This document shows, in pieces, positions 40,877 through 49,911 of a stretch of DNA of 64,000 nt. The notes under the pieces were generated by a model. That model was not told the origin of the DNA. It worked only from the letters and a program-made list of their open reading frames with translations, and searched no databases. The stretch spans positions 1 to 64,000 of the forward strand of contig NZ_QRDQ01000014.1 of the NCBI RefSeq assembly GCF_003385895.1, in the 5' to 3' direction. Made by a program: the position numbers and the translations under genes. How positions within the stretch are numbered: position 1 is the first letter of the stretch; the number at the start of each line of letters is the position of its first letter. The stretch comes from Flavobacterium cutihirudinis. GTDB taxonomy: Bacteria; Bacteroidota; Bacteroidia; Flavobacteriales; Flavobacteriaceae.

Positions 40877-41386
40877 ATGAAATTATACAAAATAGAAACC
40901 GTACAATATGTAAATTCAAGTGTTGAAGAATGCTGGAATTTTTTCTCAAGTCCTAAAAATCTACAAACTATCACGCTTGATAACATGAGTTTTACAATCA
41001 AGGATTTTGATGAAAAACGAATGTATCACGGGCAACTTATAACGTACACTTTAAGGCCGCTATTAGGAATAAAAATTTCATGGGTAACCGAAATTACAGC
41101 TTGTAAGGAAAACGAATATTTCATCGATATTCAGCGTTTTGGACCGTATAAATTATGGCATCATAAACATTTCTTTGAACGCACAAAAGACGGCAAAACA
41201 AAAATGACAGACATTGTTCATTACGCACTTCCACTCGGAATCTTAGGCCGATTCCTGAACACGATAATTGTAAAAAACAAACTAAAAACCATCTTCGATT
41301 TCCGTCGCAACAAAATCGAAGAACTATTCAATTCACATAAAGAGCCACAAGTCGTAGAACTTAACGGAAAACAAAAAAGCTTTTAA
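40877..41386 (+). CDS. SRPBCC-family protein of the light cluster
   Basis: 169 residues, START-like fold (VEECWNFFSSPKNLQTIT, then GIKISWVTEITACKENEYFIDIQRFGPYKLWHHKHFFE). This type recurs beside carotenoid and photolyase genes and next to TIGR01777 epimerases in many bacteria, where the two are sometimes fused. Such an epimerase is at 45189 in this cluster. A hydrophobic-ligand role is likely, but the ligand is unknown. Confidence 0.82.
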   Translation: MKLYKIETVQYVNSSVEECWNFFSSPKNLQTITLDNMSFTIKDFDEKRMYHGQLITYTLRPLLGIKISWVTEITACKENEYFIDIQRFGPYKLWHHKHFFERTKDGKTKMTDIVHYALPLGILGRFLNTIIVKNKLKTIFDFRRNKIEELFNSHKEPQVVELNGKQKSF

Positions 41387-41395
41387 TTCTTTTTT

Positions 41396-41620
41396 TAACA
41401 CATAGAAACATAGATTTTTAAAGCTTGGAAAAGGCGTTTCACTTGCATAAATAAACATAGTATGCGCACAATAATAGAGAATTGGCAATCTTTGTAAAAC
41501 TTCTCGCGGTCCTTCGACTTCGCTCAGGATGACAAACTTTGAGAACTATGTGTTAAGAAACTAGTTTCTTTTTTTTAATCTTTATAAGTCAAAAGATAAA
41601 AATCTATGTTTCTATGTGTT
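41396..41620. repeat. Composite repeat with 24-bp inverted ends
   Basis: The left end AACACATAGAAACATAGATT(TTTA) (41396-41419) is the exact reverse complement of 41597-41620. The interior carries GGTCCTTCGACTTCGCTCAG followed by GATGAC, a motif related to GTCATCCTGAACGAAGGATC near 43006. It looks like a Flavobacterium intergenic repeat, possibly a miniature mobile element. It fills the crt-to-photolyase gap. Confidence 0.75.
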
Positions 41621-41667
41621 CAAAATAAATACACAATACAAATATTCGCCAAGACATCACCAACACA

Positions 41668-42963
41668 ATGACAAAACAAAAAGTTTCCTTCTTCTGGTTC
41701 AGACGCGATTTGCGTTTAGAAGATAATACTGGATTATTTCACGCTTTGCAGTCGGATTTTCCTGTAATTCCCTTATTTATTTTTGATGAAGATATTTTAG
41801 ATAATCTTCCAAAAAATGATGCCAGAGTAACTTTTATTTATGATTCACTTCAGAAAATAAATTCCCAATTAAGCGAATTCGGTTCTTCCATTTTAATCAA
41901 AAAAGGAAAAACTACAGAAGTTTGGAAATCGCTAATTGCAGAATTTGACATACAAAATGTTTTCTTCAATAAAGATTATGAACCGTTTGCAATCAAAAGA
42001 GATTCTTCAATAACTTCTCTATTAAAAGAAAATAACATCGAATCTTTCTCTTTCAAAGATCATGTAATCTTCGAAGAAAAAGAAATTACAAAAGCAGACG
42101 GACTTCCTTATACAGTTTACACACCTTATAAAAATAAATGGCTCGAGAAATATCATTTTTCGGGAGCTGCACCCGAATATGATTCGGCTCCATTTCAATC
42201 TAATTTTGCGAAAAATCAATTTCCATTTCCTGAATTATCAGAAATTGGTTTTGAAAGAAGCGCCATAAAAGTGCAACCACACGATTTATCTAAGATTTCA
42301 AATTATAAAGAAACGAGGGATTTCCCTGCTTTGGACAGTACGTCTTACCTTTCGCCTCATTTGCGTTTTGGATCGGTAAGTATTCGGAAATTAGTAAATT
42401 GGGCAAATAGAAAAAACCAGACTTTTTTAAGCGAATTGATTTGGAGAGAATTCTTTATTCAGATCCTTTTCAGCTTTCCGAATTGCGTCAATCACAATTT
42501 TAAATCGGCTTACGACGGAATTCAATGGCGAAATAATGAAGAAGATTTCAAACGCTGGTGTTCCGGAACAACAGGTTATCCAATGGTCGATGCAGGAATG
42601 CGTCAGCTAAACGAAACTGGATATATGCACAATCGCGTGCGTATGGTTGTAGCAAGTTTTTTATGCAAACATTTACTAATCAATTGGCAATGGGGCGAAG
42701 CGTATTTCGCCGAAAAACTATTGGATTTTGAATTGGCTTCAAACGTAGGAAACTGGCAATGGGCCGCAGGAACAGGTTGCGACGCCGCGCCTTACTTCCG
42801 AGTTTTTAACCCTGAAATCCAACAAAAGAAATTTGACGAAAAAGGAGAATACATCCGCAAATGGATTCCTGAGTTTGATTTTGGATATAGTGAACCTATG
42901 GTTGATCATGCTTTTGCGAGAGATCGTGCGATTGCGACTTATAAGGCGGGCATAATTAAATAA
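41668..42963 (+). CDS. phr: Deoxyribodipyrimidine photolyase (class I)
   Basis: 431 residues: N-terminal antenna domain (FFWFRRDLRLEDNTGL at 9-24) and C-terminal FAD domain with LIWREFFIQIL, the DNA/FAD segment YPMVDAGMRQLNETGYMHNRVRMVVASF, and the electron-transfer Trp region (LASNVGNWQWAAGTGCDAAPYFRVFNP). It repairs cyclobutane pyrimidine dimers using blue light. A cryptochrome function cannot be excluded but the repair-type motifs are intact. Location after crt genes fits a light-induced cluster. Confidence 0.93.
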   Translation: MTKQKVSFFWFRRDLRLEDNTGLFHALQSDFPVIPLFIFDEDILDNLPKNDARVTFIYDSLQKINSQLSEFGSSILIKKGKTTEVWKSLIAEFDIQNVFFNKDYEPFAIKRDSSITSLLKENNIESFSFKDHVIFEEKEITKADGLPYTVYTPYKNKWLEKYHFSGAAPEYDSAPFQSNFAKNQFPFPELSEIGFERSAIKVQPHDLSKISNYKETRDFPALDSTSYLSPHLRFGSVSIRKLVNWANRKNQTFLSELIWREFFIQILFSFPNCVNHNFKSAYDGIQWRNNEEDFKRWCSGTTGYPMVDAGMRQLNETGYMHNRVRMVVASFLCKHLLINWQWGEAYFAEKLLDFELASNVGNWQWAAGTGCDAAPYFRVFNPEIQQKKFDEKGEYIRKWIPEFDFGYSEPMVDHAFARDRAIATYKAGIIK

Positions 42964-42975
42964 ATTCCAAATTTT

Positions 42976-43107
42976 AAAATTCCAAATTCCAATTACACAC
43001 AATCTTGTCATCCTGAACGAAGGATCACAAACTAAACGAGAAAAACCTTTGTCAAAGTTTTAAACTTTGACTAAGATCTATCCTGTTAGATTGGAATTTG
43101 GAATTTT
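42976..43107. repeat. Inverted repeat with 18-bp arms
   Basis: AAAATTCCAAATTCCAAT (42976-42993) and its exact complement ATTGGAATTTGGAATTTT (43090-43107). Inside: TGTCATCCTGAACGAAGGAT and GTCAAAGTTTTAAACTTTGAC, a perfect palindrome. The same AATTCCAAATTCCAA arms occur at 61521-61596. It separates the convergent photolyase and ABC1-kinase genes and may terminate both. Confidence 0.75.
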
Positions 43108-43126
43108 TATATTGGAATTTCCTCCA

Positions 43127-44431
43127 CTAGTATTTCAAATAATTCTCAACAACAATCTTAGCCTTCAAATCAAACATTAAATTATACAAACCAAAGAAAG
43201 TACGATTCATGTAAATAAAGTGCTTAGAACCTCGATTTCCGTTCATTTTTTTCAAATTTGTGTCTTCAGAAAAACGCTTTCCTAATTGTGCGATTGCATT
43301 GAAAAAAGTTTCATCAGCAAAATCAAAAGTTTCGTTTTGGAAAGGTCTTGTAAAAAGTGACAGCAAATCATGAAACATTTCGGTGAAATATTCTATTTCT
43401 GCGGGTGTATCATCTGGACGAAGAATTTCTAATTCGAATAATTTATCATTAAAAAGCTTTTCGTCGGTAATTACATTTTTATTTATTAACTCAAAATAAG
43501 GCGTGTAAAATTCTTCTGGAATTTGTTTCATACAACCAAAATCTAAAGCAATTAACTTGTTTTGATCATCAACCAAAAAATTTCCCGGATGCGGATCCGC
43601 GTGAACTTTTCGCAGAACATGAATTTGGTACATGTAAAAATCCCAAAGTGCTTGCCCTAACTTATCTCCCGTTTCCTGATTCGTGTTTATAGCAGTGAAT
43701 TCAGAAAGATGAATTCCTGTCATCCAATCCATTGTAATGATTTTCTCGGATGAAAATTCCGGATAATAATTTGGGAAAGAAATATTCTCAATTTTATTGC
43801 AAGCATCAACAACTTCCTGACTTTGTTTTAATTCTAACAAATAGTTAGTTTCCTCAATTAGTTTGTCTTCAACCTCTTTAAAATATTTATCCGAATCTTT
43901 TCCTTGTAAATTAAACATTCTGATAGCAATTGGTTTTACCAAAGCCAAATCAGACGAAATACTATTTGCAACGCCGGGATATTGAATTTTTACCGCCAAC
44001 TTTTTGCCATTTTTCTTAGCCAAATGCACTTGACCAATACTTGCAGCGTTTACCGAATTTGGATTGAATTCGTCGTAAATTTCATAAGGCGTTTTGCCAA
44101 AATTGCTTTTAAAGGTTTTTAAAACCAACGGAGCTGAAAGCGGCGGAACTGAAAACTGTGACAAAGAAAACTTCTCAACATAAGCCTGAGGCAGAAAATT
44201 CTTGTCCATACTCAGCATTTGAGCTACTTTTAGTGCGCTTCCTTTCAAACTTTTTAGTCCGTCGTAAATATCTTCGGCGTTATTTTCGTTTAGTTTATCT
44301 CTTGATAAATCAGGATTAACTATTTTTTCAGCATAATGTTTCACATAATTTACTCCAATTTTGGCGCCGGTCTGAACCAGTTTTCCTGCCCTTTCTATTT
44401 TTGAAGTTGGGATATAATCAATTGTTTTCAT
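43127..44431 (-). CDS. ABC1/AarF (UbiB)-family atypical kinase
   Basis: 434 residues of the UbiB/Coq8 protein-kinase-like family: NAASIGQVHLA (Ala-rich loop, near 128), AVKIQYPGV (Lys), HADPHPGNFLVDD (catalytic loop) and ALDFGCMK (metal DFG). The N-terminal KxGQ motif that inhibits kinase activity reads KVAQ here (ALKVAQMLS). Relatives support quinone or lipid metabolism. Its start shares one base with the TetR stop (TAATG), so translation is coupled. It shares the divergent region carrying operator C. Confidence 0.88.
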   Translation of the reverse strand: MKTIDYIPTSKIERAGKLVQTGAKIGVNYVKHYAEKIVNPDLSRDKLNENNAEDIYDGLKSLKGSALKVAQMLSMDKNFLPQAYVEKFSLSQFSVPPLSAPLVLKTFKSNFGKTPYEIYDEFNPNSVNAASIGQVHLAKKNGKKLAVKIQYPGVANSISSDLALVKPIAIRMFNLQGKDSDKYFKEVEDKLIEETNYLLELKQSQEVVDACNKIENISFPNYYPEFSSEKIITMDWMTGIHLSEFTAINTNQETGDKLGQALWDFYMYQIHVLRKVHADPHPGNFLVDDQNKLIALDFGCMKQIPEEFYTPYFELINKNVITDEKLFNDKLFELEILRPDDTPAEIEYFTEMFHDLLSLFTRPFQNETFDFADETFFNAIAQLGKRFSEDTNLKKMNGNRGSKHFIYMNRTFFGLYNLMFDLKAKIVVENYLKY

Positions 44432-45090
44432 TATCTGCTATGTATTTTTTCTTTAAATAGAAATTTACCAAAATCTATTAAATGGTTCATTGGCGCAACA
44501 TTCATTAATTCGAAAGAAGCATTTACTGATTTTTCGATAAAAATATCTGTTTTCTCAAAAGCAGCAGATTCATCATCCATCCAGAATTTAATCGTCAGCA
44601 TTAATTGCAGCCAAGATGATTCCTGAATTGTTTTTTCCTGAAATTTTTGAAATTTTTCTTGTTCCAATCTATAATCGTCTGTGAGAATTTCTGCAACATA
44701 TTCTTTAAAACTGTTTCGCAGAGAAGTAAGCTGAACTAAATTTTTAAGTGGATTCTTGTCTACTTTAAGTGATTGTAAAACATAACTTCTGTTGGCAGTC
44801 AATATTTCGAAAAAAGTAAAATAGAAACTCAGCATTTTATTCTTCATATCATATTGCTGATATTCTTCGTTTTTGTGAAGCAAGTTCACCGTGTTTTCAA
44901 AAAACAATCGAAATATTTCTTTTTCTAAACCTTCTAATGTTCCAAAAAAAGCATAAAATTCAGCTTCCGAAAAATCATTTTCCTTAGCAAAATGAAAAAC
45001 CGATTTTGGTTTCTGTCCTTTTTCTAAAACTTCATTCATGTATATTGAAACGATATCATCTTTGGTAATTACCTTTTTTTTAGTCGCCAT
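44431..45090 (-). CDS. TetR-family transcriptional regulator
   Basis: 219 residues. An N-terminal HTH (about 9-53: DIVSIYMNEVLEKGQK, VFHFAKENDFSEAEFYAFFGTLEGLEK) precedes an all-helical ligand domain. First gene of a two-gene operon with the ABC1 kinase, divergent from the epimerase. Operator C (45126-45159) starts 36 nt upstream of its ATG, so either this protein or the CarH-like regulator may bind there. Confidence 0.85.
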   Translation of the reverse strand: MATKKKVITKDDIVSIYMNEVLEKGQKPKSVFHFAKENDFSEAEFYAFFGTLEGLEKEIFRLFFENTVNLLHKNEEYQQYDMKNKMLSFYFTFFEILTANRSYVLQSLKVDKNPLKNLVQLTSLRNSFKEYVAEILTDDYRLEQEKFQKFQEKTIQESSWLQLMLTIKFWMDDESAAFEKTDIFIEKSVNASFELMNVAPMNHLIDFGKFLFKEKIHSR

Positions 45091-45125
45091 TTTATTAAAA
45101 TTTAGAATTCGCCTTAAAGGTAAGC

Positions 45126-45159
45126 ATTGTTTAAGTACCTTTACTAATCCTTAAACAAT
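45126..45159. promoter_or_regulatory. Proposed operator C between tetR and the epimerase gene
   Basis: Perfect 10-bp inverted repeat ATTGTTTAAG (45126-45135) / CTTAAACAAT (45150-45159). The core TTGTTTAA-N16-TTAAACAA has exactly the spacing found at the crtI promoter. Near-consensus -7 boxes TACCTTTA lie on both strands (45122-45115 minus, 45136-45143 plus), so one bound protein could control both directions. Confidence 0.72.
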
Positions 45160-45188
45160 AGGCACTGTTAAATATATTATAAACTATT

Positions 45189-46100
45189 ATGGCTCAAAAT
45201 GTTCTATTAACGGGAGGAAGCGGATTCATTGGAAAACATTTAACAGATGTTCTGATAGAAGCTGGATATTCCGTGTCTGTTCTGAGCCGTTCTGACAAAA
45301 AAGATACTCCATCAATTCAATATTATAAATGGAATCTCAAACAAAATTATATTGATGAAAATGCGGTTCTAAAAGCCGATTATATAATTCATCTCGCAGG
45401 TGAAGGAATCGTAGAAAAGAGATGGACTAAAAGACGAAAAAAAGCAATTTTAGAAAGCCGTACAAAACCAATTGATTTAATTTTTTCAGTCTTAGAAAAG
45501 AACAATAAAAAACTGGAAGCCTTTATTTCAGCATCCGCTGTTGGAATTTATGGGGCGATTACCCGCTCAACAATTTGTACGGAAGAAACTCCGCCGGCTA
45601 ATGATTTTTTAGGAGAAACTTGTCAGATTTGGGAAAATGAAGTTACAAAGATAGAAAACCTCGGCATTCGAACCGTTAAAGTAAGAACCGGTATTGTTCT
45701 AGGTAAAGATGAAGGATTTCTAAAAAAAATGACACCTAGTTTTAAAGCTGGTTTTGGAGCAGTTTTAGGAACAGGAAAACAATATTTACCCTGGATCCAT
45801 ATCGAAGATTTATGCGGTATTTATTTACTAGCAATAACTAACGATGAAATTTCGGGTTCATATAATGCCTGCATTACAGACAATACCACAAATGCCGGGT
45901 TTTCTAAAACGCTTGCTAATTTGTTTGGTTATACGATCTGGCTTCCTAAAATTCCTGCTTTTCTTTTAAAAATTGCTTTGGGAGAAATGAGCGAAGCAGT
46001 TTTAAAAGGTCAGCGAGTTTCATCTGAAAAAATTCAAAAAAAGGGTTTCGAATTTCAGTTTACAGATTTGGAACGAACGCTTGTACATTGTCTTAACTAA
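45189..46100 (+). CDS. TIGR01777-family NAD-dependent epimerase-like protein
   Basis: 303 residues, extended SDR fold: LTGGSGFIGKHL (6-17), HLAGEGI, SASAVGIYG and ITNDEISGSYNA. Members are often called sugar-nucleotide epimerases, but the substrate is not established. The family is strongly linked with SRPBCC domains (sometimes fused) and with light-regulated carotenoid/photolyase loci. Divergent from tetR, with operator C 30 nt upstream of the ATG. Confidence 0.9.
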   Translation: MAQNVLLTGGSGFIGKHLTDVLIEAGYSVSVLSRSDKKDTPSIQYYKWNLKQNYIDENAVLKADYIIHLAGEGIVEKRWTKRRKKAILESRTKPIDLIFSVLEKNNKKLEAFISASAVGIYGAITRSTICTEETPPANDFLGETCQIWENEVTKIENLGIRTVKVRTGIVLGKDEGFLKKMTPSFKAGFGAVLGTGKQYLPWIHIEDLCGIYLLAITNDEISGSYNACITDNTTNAGFSKTLANLFGYTIWLPKIPAFLLKIALGEMSEAVLKGQRVSSEKIQKKGFEFQFTDLERTLVHCLN

Positions 46101-46188
46101 AAACAACAAATTCCAGTTCTTCTTAAAATTTAATGTTTGCTATCCGGTATAAATCGAAAGAATCTCCGGAATTTGTAGTTTTTATATT

Positions 46189-46728
46189 TCACTTCATAAT
46201 TCCGGTCAAATCCGTCTGAACCGTTTTAGAAATCTTATTTGCTACTACATAAGGAATTTCGATATCGAAATCTTCAACCAAAATAGGAAAAGTTGATACA
46301 ATCTGAATTCCTTCCGGAACTCTTTTCATTAAAGCTTTTACTGAAATGATTTTTGATTTTCCATGCAGGTAAAGTTTTCCCTTTACGTCATATTCTCTCT
46401 CGGTTTCATCGATATTTTTTAAATCAAATTTTTCGATTTTACCTTTAAAAACAGCTTTTGGATAACGATGACTTTCAATATAATTGTCATTAAAATGTTC
46501 TTGCATTAAGTCCATTTTAAAACGAAAATCTTTAATGACAACAGTACAGATAAGTGTACTGGATTCAGGTTCAAGAACAAGAGTTCCGAGCTTATTTACT
46601 GCTTTTACCTCCTCAAAGAAAGGAACAGAAGCTTGAAAATTTACAACCGCAGTACTGGTTTTAAATTTATCCTGAGCAAGCAAAGAAAATGCAGTAAAAA
46701 GTAAAATTAATAAAGTAGTTCTTTTCAT
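46189..46728 (-). CDS. YceI-family periplasmic protein
   Basis: 179 residues from ATG 46728, which starts a clean signal peptide (MKRTTLLILLFTAFSLLAQ); an ATG at 46737 would add three residues. The mature domain has the YceI lipocalin-like pattern (VVNFQASVPFFEEVKA, QEHFNDNYIESHRYPKAVFKG, VKGKLYLHGKSKII). YceI barrels bind polyisoprenoids and similar lipids. Proximity to the carotenoid cluster is suggestive but no operator copy is seen upstream. Confidence 0.86.
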   Translation of the reverse strand: MKRTTLLILLFTAFSLLAQDKFKTSTAVVNFQASVPFFEEVKAVNKLGTLVLEPESSTLICTVVIKDFRFKMDLMQEHFNDNYIESHRYPKAVFKGKIEKFDLKNIDETEREYDVKGKLYLHGKSKIISVKALMKRVPEGIQIVSTFPILVEDFDIEIPYVVANKISKTVQTDLTGIMK

Positions 46729-46984
46729 AATCGTCATCAATTAAACAATTATGTCATTCGATTTTTTTATTTTAAGAAGAGAAAATCAGAACTTAAGATA
46801 ATAGCTTAAAAAAATAGAATGGCAGTACTCCGTGAGATATTCCATAACTAGATAAATCTATACTTAAAGTTACGGAATTTCCCAGTAAAAAGTTCTTGTA
46901 ATACTGCTAAAAATTTGTGAATATTTTGGAGGTTGAAACGTGGGTTTCGAATTGGGAATTGCGAAATACGAATCGTAAAATGTA

Positions 46985-47297
46985 AAGTCCCTACGGGACA
47001 AAATAGATTGGGTTTCTATTGTTTTTTTCTACCGATATATAATCTCTACGAGATATTCCGCTAGGAATTAAATAGCGGTAGAAAAACATAATGACAAAAC
47101 AATTTTTCCCGTAGCTACCGATATGCAATCTCTACGAAATATTCCGTTAGGAATTAAATAGCGGTAGAAAAAAAACATAATGATAAAACAATTTGTCCCG
47201 TAGCTACCGATATGCAATCTCTACGAGATATTCCGCTAGGAATTAAATAACGGTAGAAAAAACCATAATGACAAAACATTTTGTCCCGTAGGGACTT
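46985..47297. repeat. Tandem-repeat island with inverted ends
   Basis: Three tandem units of 86-89 bp begin at CTACCG (47029, 47115, 47204). Each pairs CTACCG at its start with CGGTAG about 50 nt later, contains ATTCCGCTAGGAATTAAATA (or close variants) and ends CCCGTAG. The island is bounded by 19-bp inverted repeats AAGTCCCTACGGGACAAAA (46985-47003) and its complement (47279-47297). Non-coding; probably a family of mobile or structured repeats. Confidence 0.88.
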
Positions 47298-47306
47298 CAC
47301 CATAAT

Positions 47307-47702
47307 TTATTGCTGAACCGGCGTACAAATCTCAATTAAAAAACCTTCCGGATCGCGCACGTATGCAACAACCTGTCCCCAAGCTTTTTTCTTTGGTTCT
47401 GAAACTAAAACCGCACCAAACGAGGTCGCTTTTTGTACCAATTCTCCAACATCGTCTGTTATAAAACCAAGTTCAATGGCAAAAGGCTTTGCTTCCAGAC
47501 TGCTTTCAAGAAAACCTTCGCTCAAATTTTGGCTTGCTAGTTTTTTAGATGCAAAAGAAATGGTAGTTTCTCCTGTGCTTAATTCTCCATAATCCTGATC
47601 AGGAGTTATAAATTTTCGGGCAAACCCAAATGCATTCTCATAAAATTCGATCGCTTTTTCTACTTCTGCAACATATAATATTGTATATCCAAACTTTACC
47701 AT
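47307..47702 (-). CDS. VOC-family (glyoxalase/bleomycin-resistance fold) protein
   Basis: 131 residues, one vicinal-oxygen-chelate module pair: GYTILYVAEVEKAIEFYENAFGF at the start and VVAYVRDPEGFLIEICTP at the end, the usual places of the metal-binding Glu. Small-molecule lyase, isomerase or resistance protein; substrate unknown. 39 nt downstream of the thioesterase gene, possibly cotranscribed. Confidence 0.85.
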   Translation of the reverse strand: MVKFGYTILYVAEVEKAIEFYENAFGFARKFITPDQDYGELSTGETTISFASKKLASQNLSEGFLESSLEAKPFAIELGFITDDVGELVQKATSFGAVLVSEPKKKAWGQVVAYVRDPEGFLIEICTPVQQ

Positions 47703-47741
47703 TGTCTACTTATTTAAATGTTATTTCTAAAGATAGACAAT

Positions 47742-48290
47742 CTAACTGATTTCTAAAAGCACATTATATTTGTCTAAACTCGCTAAATCTTCAATCGAAT
47801 TAACATTGGCAATTTTTTCGTGTTCCTCGATTTCCTTTTTAATTTCGATATGTTTGATGGCTTTTCTGAATCGTCGTACTTCTTCAAGATTCGATAAAAT
47901 TAGTCCCGGAACCTGAACACTTTTGCCGTCTTTATCCTTAGCCACCATTGTAAAATAAGAGGAATTGCAATGTTTGATAACACCGGTTTGGATATGTTCT
48001 GCTTCAACGCGAATACCAACTACCATAGAACTTCTTCCTACATAATTTACCGAAGCTTTCATCGTTACCAATTCTCCAACTTCTATTGGTTTCAAAAAGT
48101 TAACCGTATCAACAGAAGCCGTTACGCAATAATTTCCGCAAAATTTTGATGCCGAAGCAAAGGCAATTTGATCCAGTAATTGTAAAATGTATCCTCCGTG
48201 AATTTTACCGCTAAAATTGGTATGTGATGGCAGCATTAATTCTGATATACTAATCTTTGATGAAGAAACGTGTTTGAAATCTGTAGTCAT
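47742..48290 (-). CDS. Acyl-CoA thioesterase (hotdog fold)
   Basis: 182 residues. The hotdog domain shows SHTNFSGKIHGGYILQLLDQIAFASA (about 21-46), with the Asp of the active site, and GVIKHCNSSYFTMVAKD. YciA/BACH-type cytoplasmic acyl-CoA thioesterase. Chain length not predictable. Just downstream of rmuC on the same strand. Confidence 0.87.
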   Translation of the reverse strand: MTTDFKHVSSSKISISELMLPSHTNFSGKIHGGYILQLLDQIAFASASKFCGNYCVTASVDTVNFLKPIEVGELVTMKASVNYVGRSSMVVGIRVEAEHIQTGVIKHCNSSYFTMVAKDKDGKSVQVPGLILSNLEEVRRFRKAIKHIEIKKEIEEHEKIANVNSIEDLASLDKYNVLLEIS

Positions 48291-48344
48291 ATTTTTGGTT
48301 TTATGGTATTTTCTATGTTACTCTAAGTGAAATAAATTAGCGTT

Positions 48345-49718
48345 TTAATTCAAAAGTGGATTTTCATCTTCATTTGAAGCTCTTGCAATAATATTTTCAG
48401 GAAGTGACTTTTTTGCCTTTGCTCCCATTTTTTTTAATCTTTCGACGCTTGAAATTAAGTTTCCTTTTCCGTCGACCAGTTTATTCATAGCGCTTTCGTA
48501 CTCGGTTTTGGTATCTTTGATTTTATTCCCAATTCGAACCAAATCAGTAACAAAACCTTCAAATTTATCATATAAAGCTCCGGCTTGTCTTGCGATTTCA
48601 AAAGCGTTTTCCTGTTGTTTCTGGTTTGTCCACATACTGTCAATTGTGCGTAAAGTTGCTAACAACGTACTTGGCGTTACAATAACAATATTTTTATCGA
48701 ATGCTTTATTGTACAATGCCGAATCTTCGTTTAAAGCAATGGCAAAAGCGGGCTCAATCGGAATAAAAAGCAAAACAAAATCTGGGCTTTCAATTTGATA
48801 TAAATCGTGATAATTTTTGTTTCCGAGTTGTTCTACATGTCTTTTTATTGAATTGACATGTTCTTTAAGAAAATCAATCTTTAAAATTTCCGATTCTTCA
48901 TTAATCCATTTTTCATATGCAACCAAAGAAACTTTAGAATCTACAATCATCTTTTTTCCGTCAGGCAAATTGATTACAACATCCGGAAGAACACGCGTTC
49001 CTTCATTATTAGTAAAACTTTGCTGCACTTCGTATTCACGTCCTTTTTCTAAACCTGATTTTTCTAAAACGCGTTCTAAAACCAGTTCTCCCCAATTTCC
49101 CTGCATTTTACTATCGCCTTTTAATGCTTTGGTCAAGTTGAGGGTTTCTTTGCTCATTTGTGCATTCATTTCGCTTAAACCAACAATCTGCTGGCGCAAT
49201 GCTGCATGATAATCTATACTTTCTTTATGCGTCTGCTCTACTTTTTGCTCAAATCCTTGAATTTTATCCTGAAGCGGTATCAAAATACTTTTCATGTTTT
49301 CACTGTTTTGCTCGGTAAATTTAGCCGACTTTTCTTCGAGGATTTTATTGGCAAGATTTTCAAACTCTTTGGTAAATTTTTCCTGAAGCTCATTTATTTC
49401 GCTTTTCTGTTCTTTGTGACGCTCCCATAAATTTTCGAAATCAACTTCTTTTTTAGAAAGCTGAATGGCCAGACTGTCTTTCTCGGTTCTTATATATTCC
49501 TTTTCCGCATTGCTTAATTGCAGCTGTTTTTGAAAACCATTTTTTTCGTTCTCAAATTGTTCTTTCTGAATCTTAAACTGATTTGTGGTTGCATTTAGTC
49601 TTTCTTCCAAACCAACTTTTACAGATTCAAATTTTGAAGAAAAAAGTATTTTTCCGAGAAAAATTCCGAGAAAAAGGGCAATAACAAAGGCAAATAAAAC
49701 AGGAATAAGATCAAACAT
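48345..49718 (-). CDS. rmuC: DNA recombination protein RmuC
   Basis: 457 residues: N-terminal transmembrane helix (about 4-24), long coiled coil (about 30-190), then the RmuC nuclease-like domain (KGDSKMQGNWGELVLERVLEKSGL, LPDVVINLPDGKKMIVDSKVSL, VTPSTLLATLRTI). RmuC limits rearrangements between inverted repeats in E. coli. Length and order are typical. Confidence 0.94.
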   Translation of the reverse strand: MFDLIPVLFAFVIALFLGIFLGKILFSSKFESVKVGLEERLNATTNQFKIQKEQFENEKNGFQKQLQLSNAEKEYIRTEKDSLAIQLSKKEVDFENLWERHKEQKSEINELQEKFTKEFENLANKILEEKSAKFTEQNSENMKSILIPLQDKIQGFEQKVEQTHKESIDYHAALRQQIVGLSEMNAQMSKETLNLTKALKGDSKMQGNWGELVLERVLEKSGLEKGREYEVQQSFTNNEGTRVLPDVVINLPDGKKMIVDSKVSLVAYEKWINEESEILKIDFLKEHVNSIKRHVEQLGNKNYHDLYQIESPDFVLLFIPIEPAFAIALNEDSALYNKAFDKNIVIVTPSTLLATLRTIDSMWTNQKQQENAFEIARQAGALYDKFEGFVTDLVRIGNKIKDTKTEYESAMNKLVDGKGNLISSVERLKKMGAKAKKSLPENIIARASNEDENPLLN

Positions 49719-49911
49719 AACTACGTTTTTTTTTAAGTAAAAGTACGCAATAATACGTAGTACTTAATTCTAAAAGTAAAATTTCACGAATTAGTATTCA
49801 TTCTAAAATTAATTAAACATTACCGAAAAAAATAAAAGAAAAAAAAACTTTTACGCAACCATTTGAAAAGATGTGCATCTATGAAATATAACCTAATTAA
49901 AATATTACCCA

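Noticed and set aside
46985..47297. CRISPR array
   Set aside because: Only three units, 86-89 bp each, without unique spacers between short repeats, and no cas genes.
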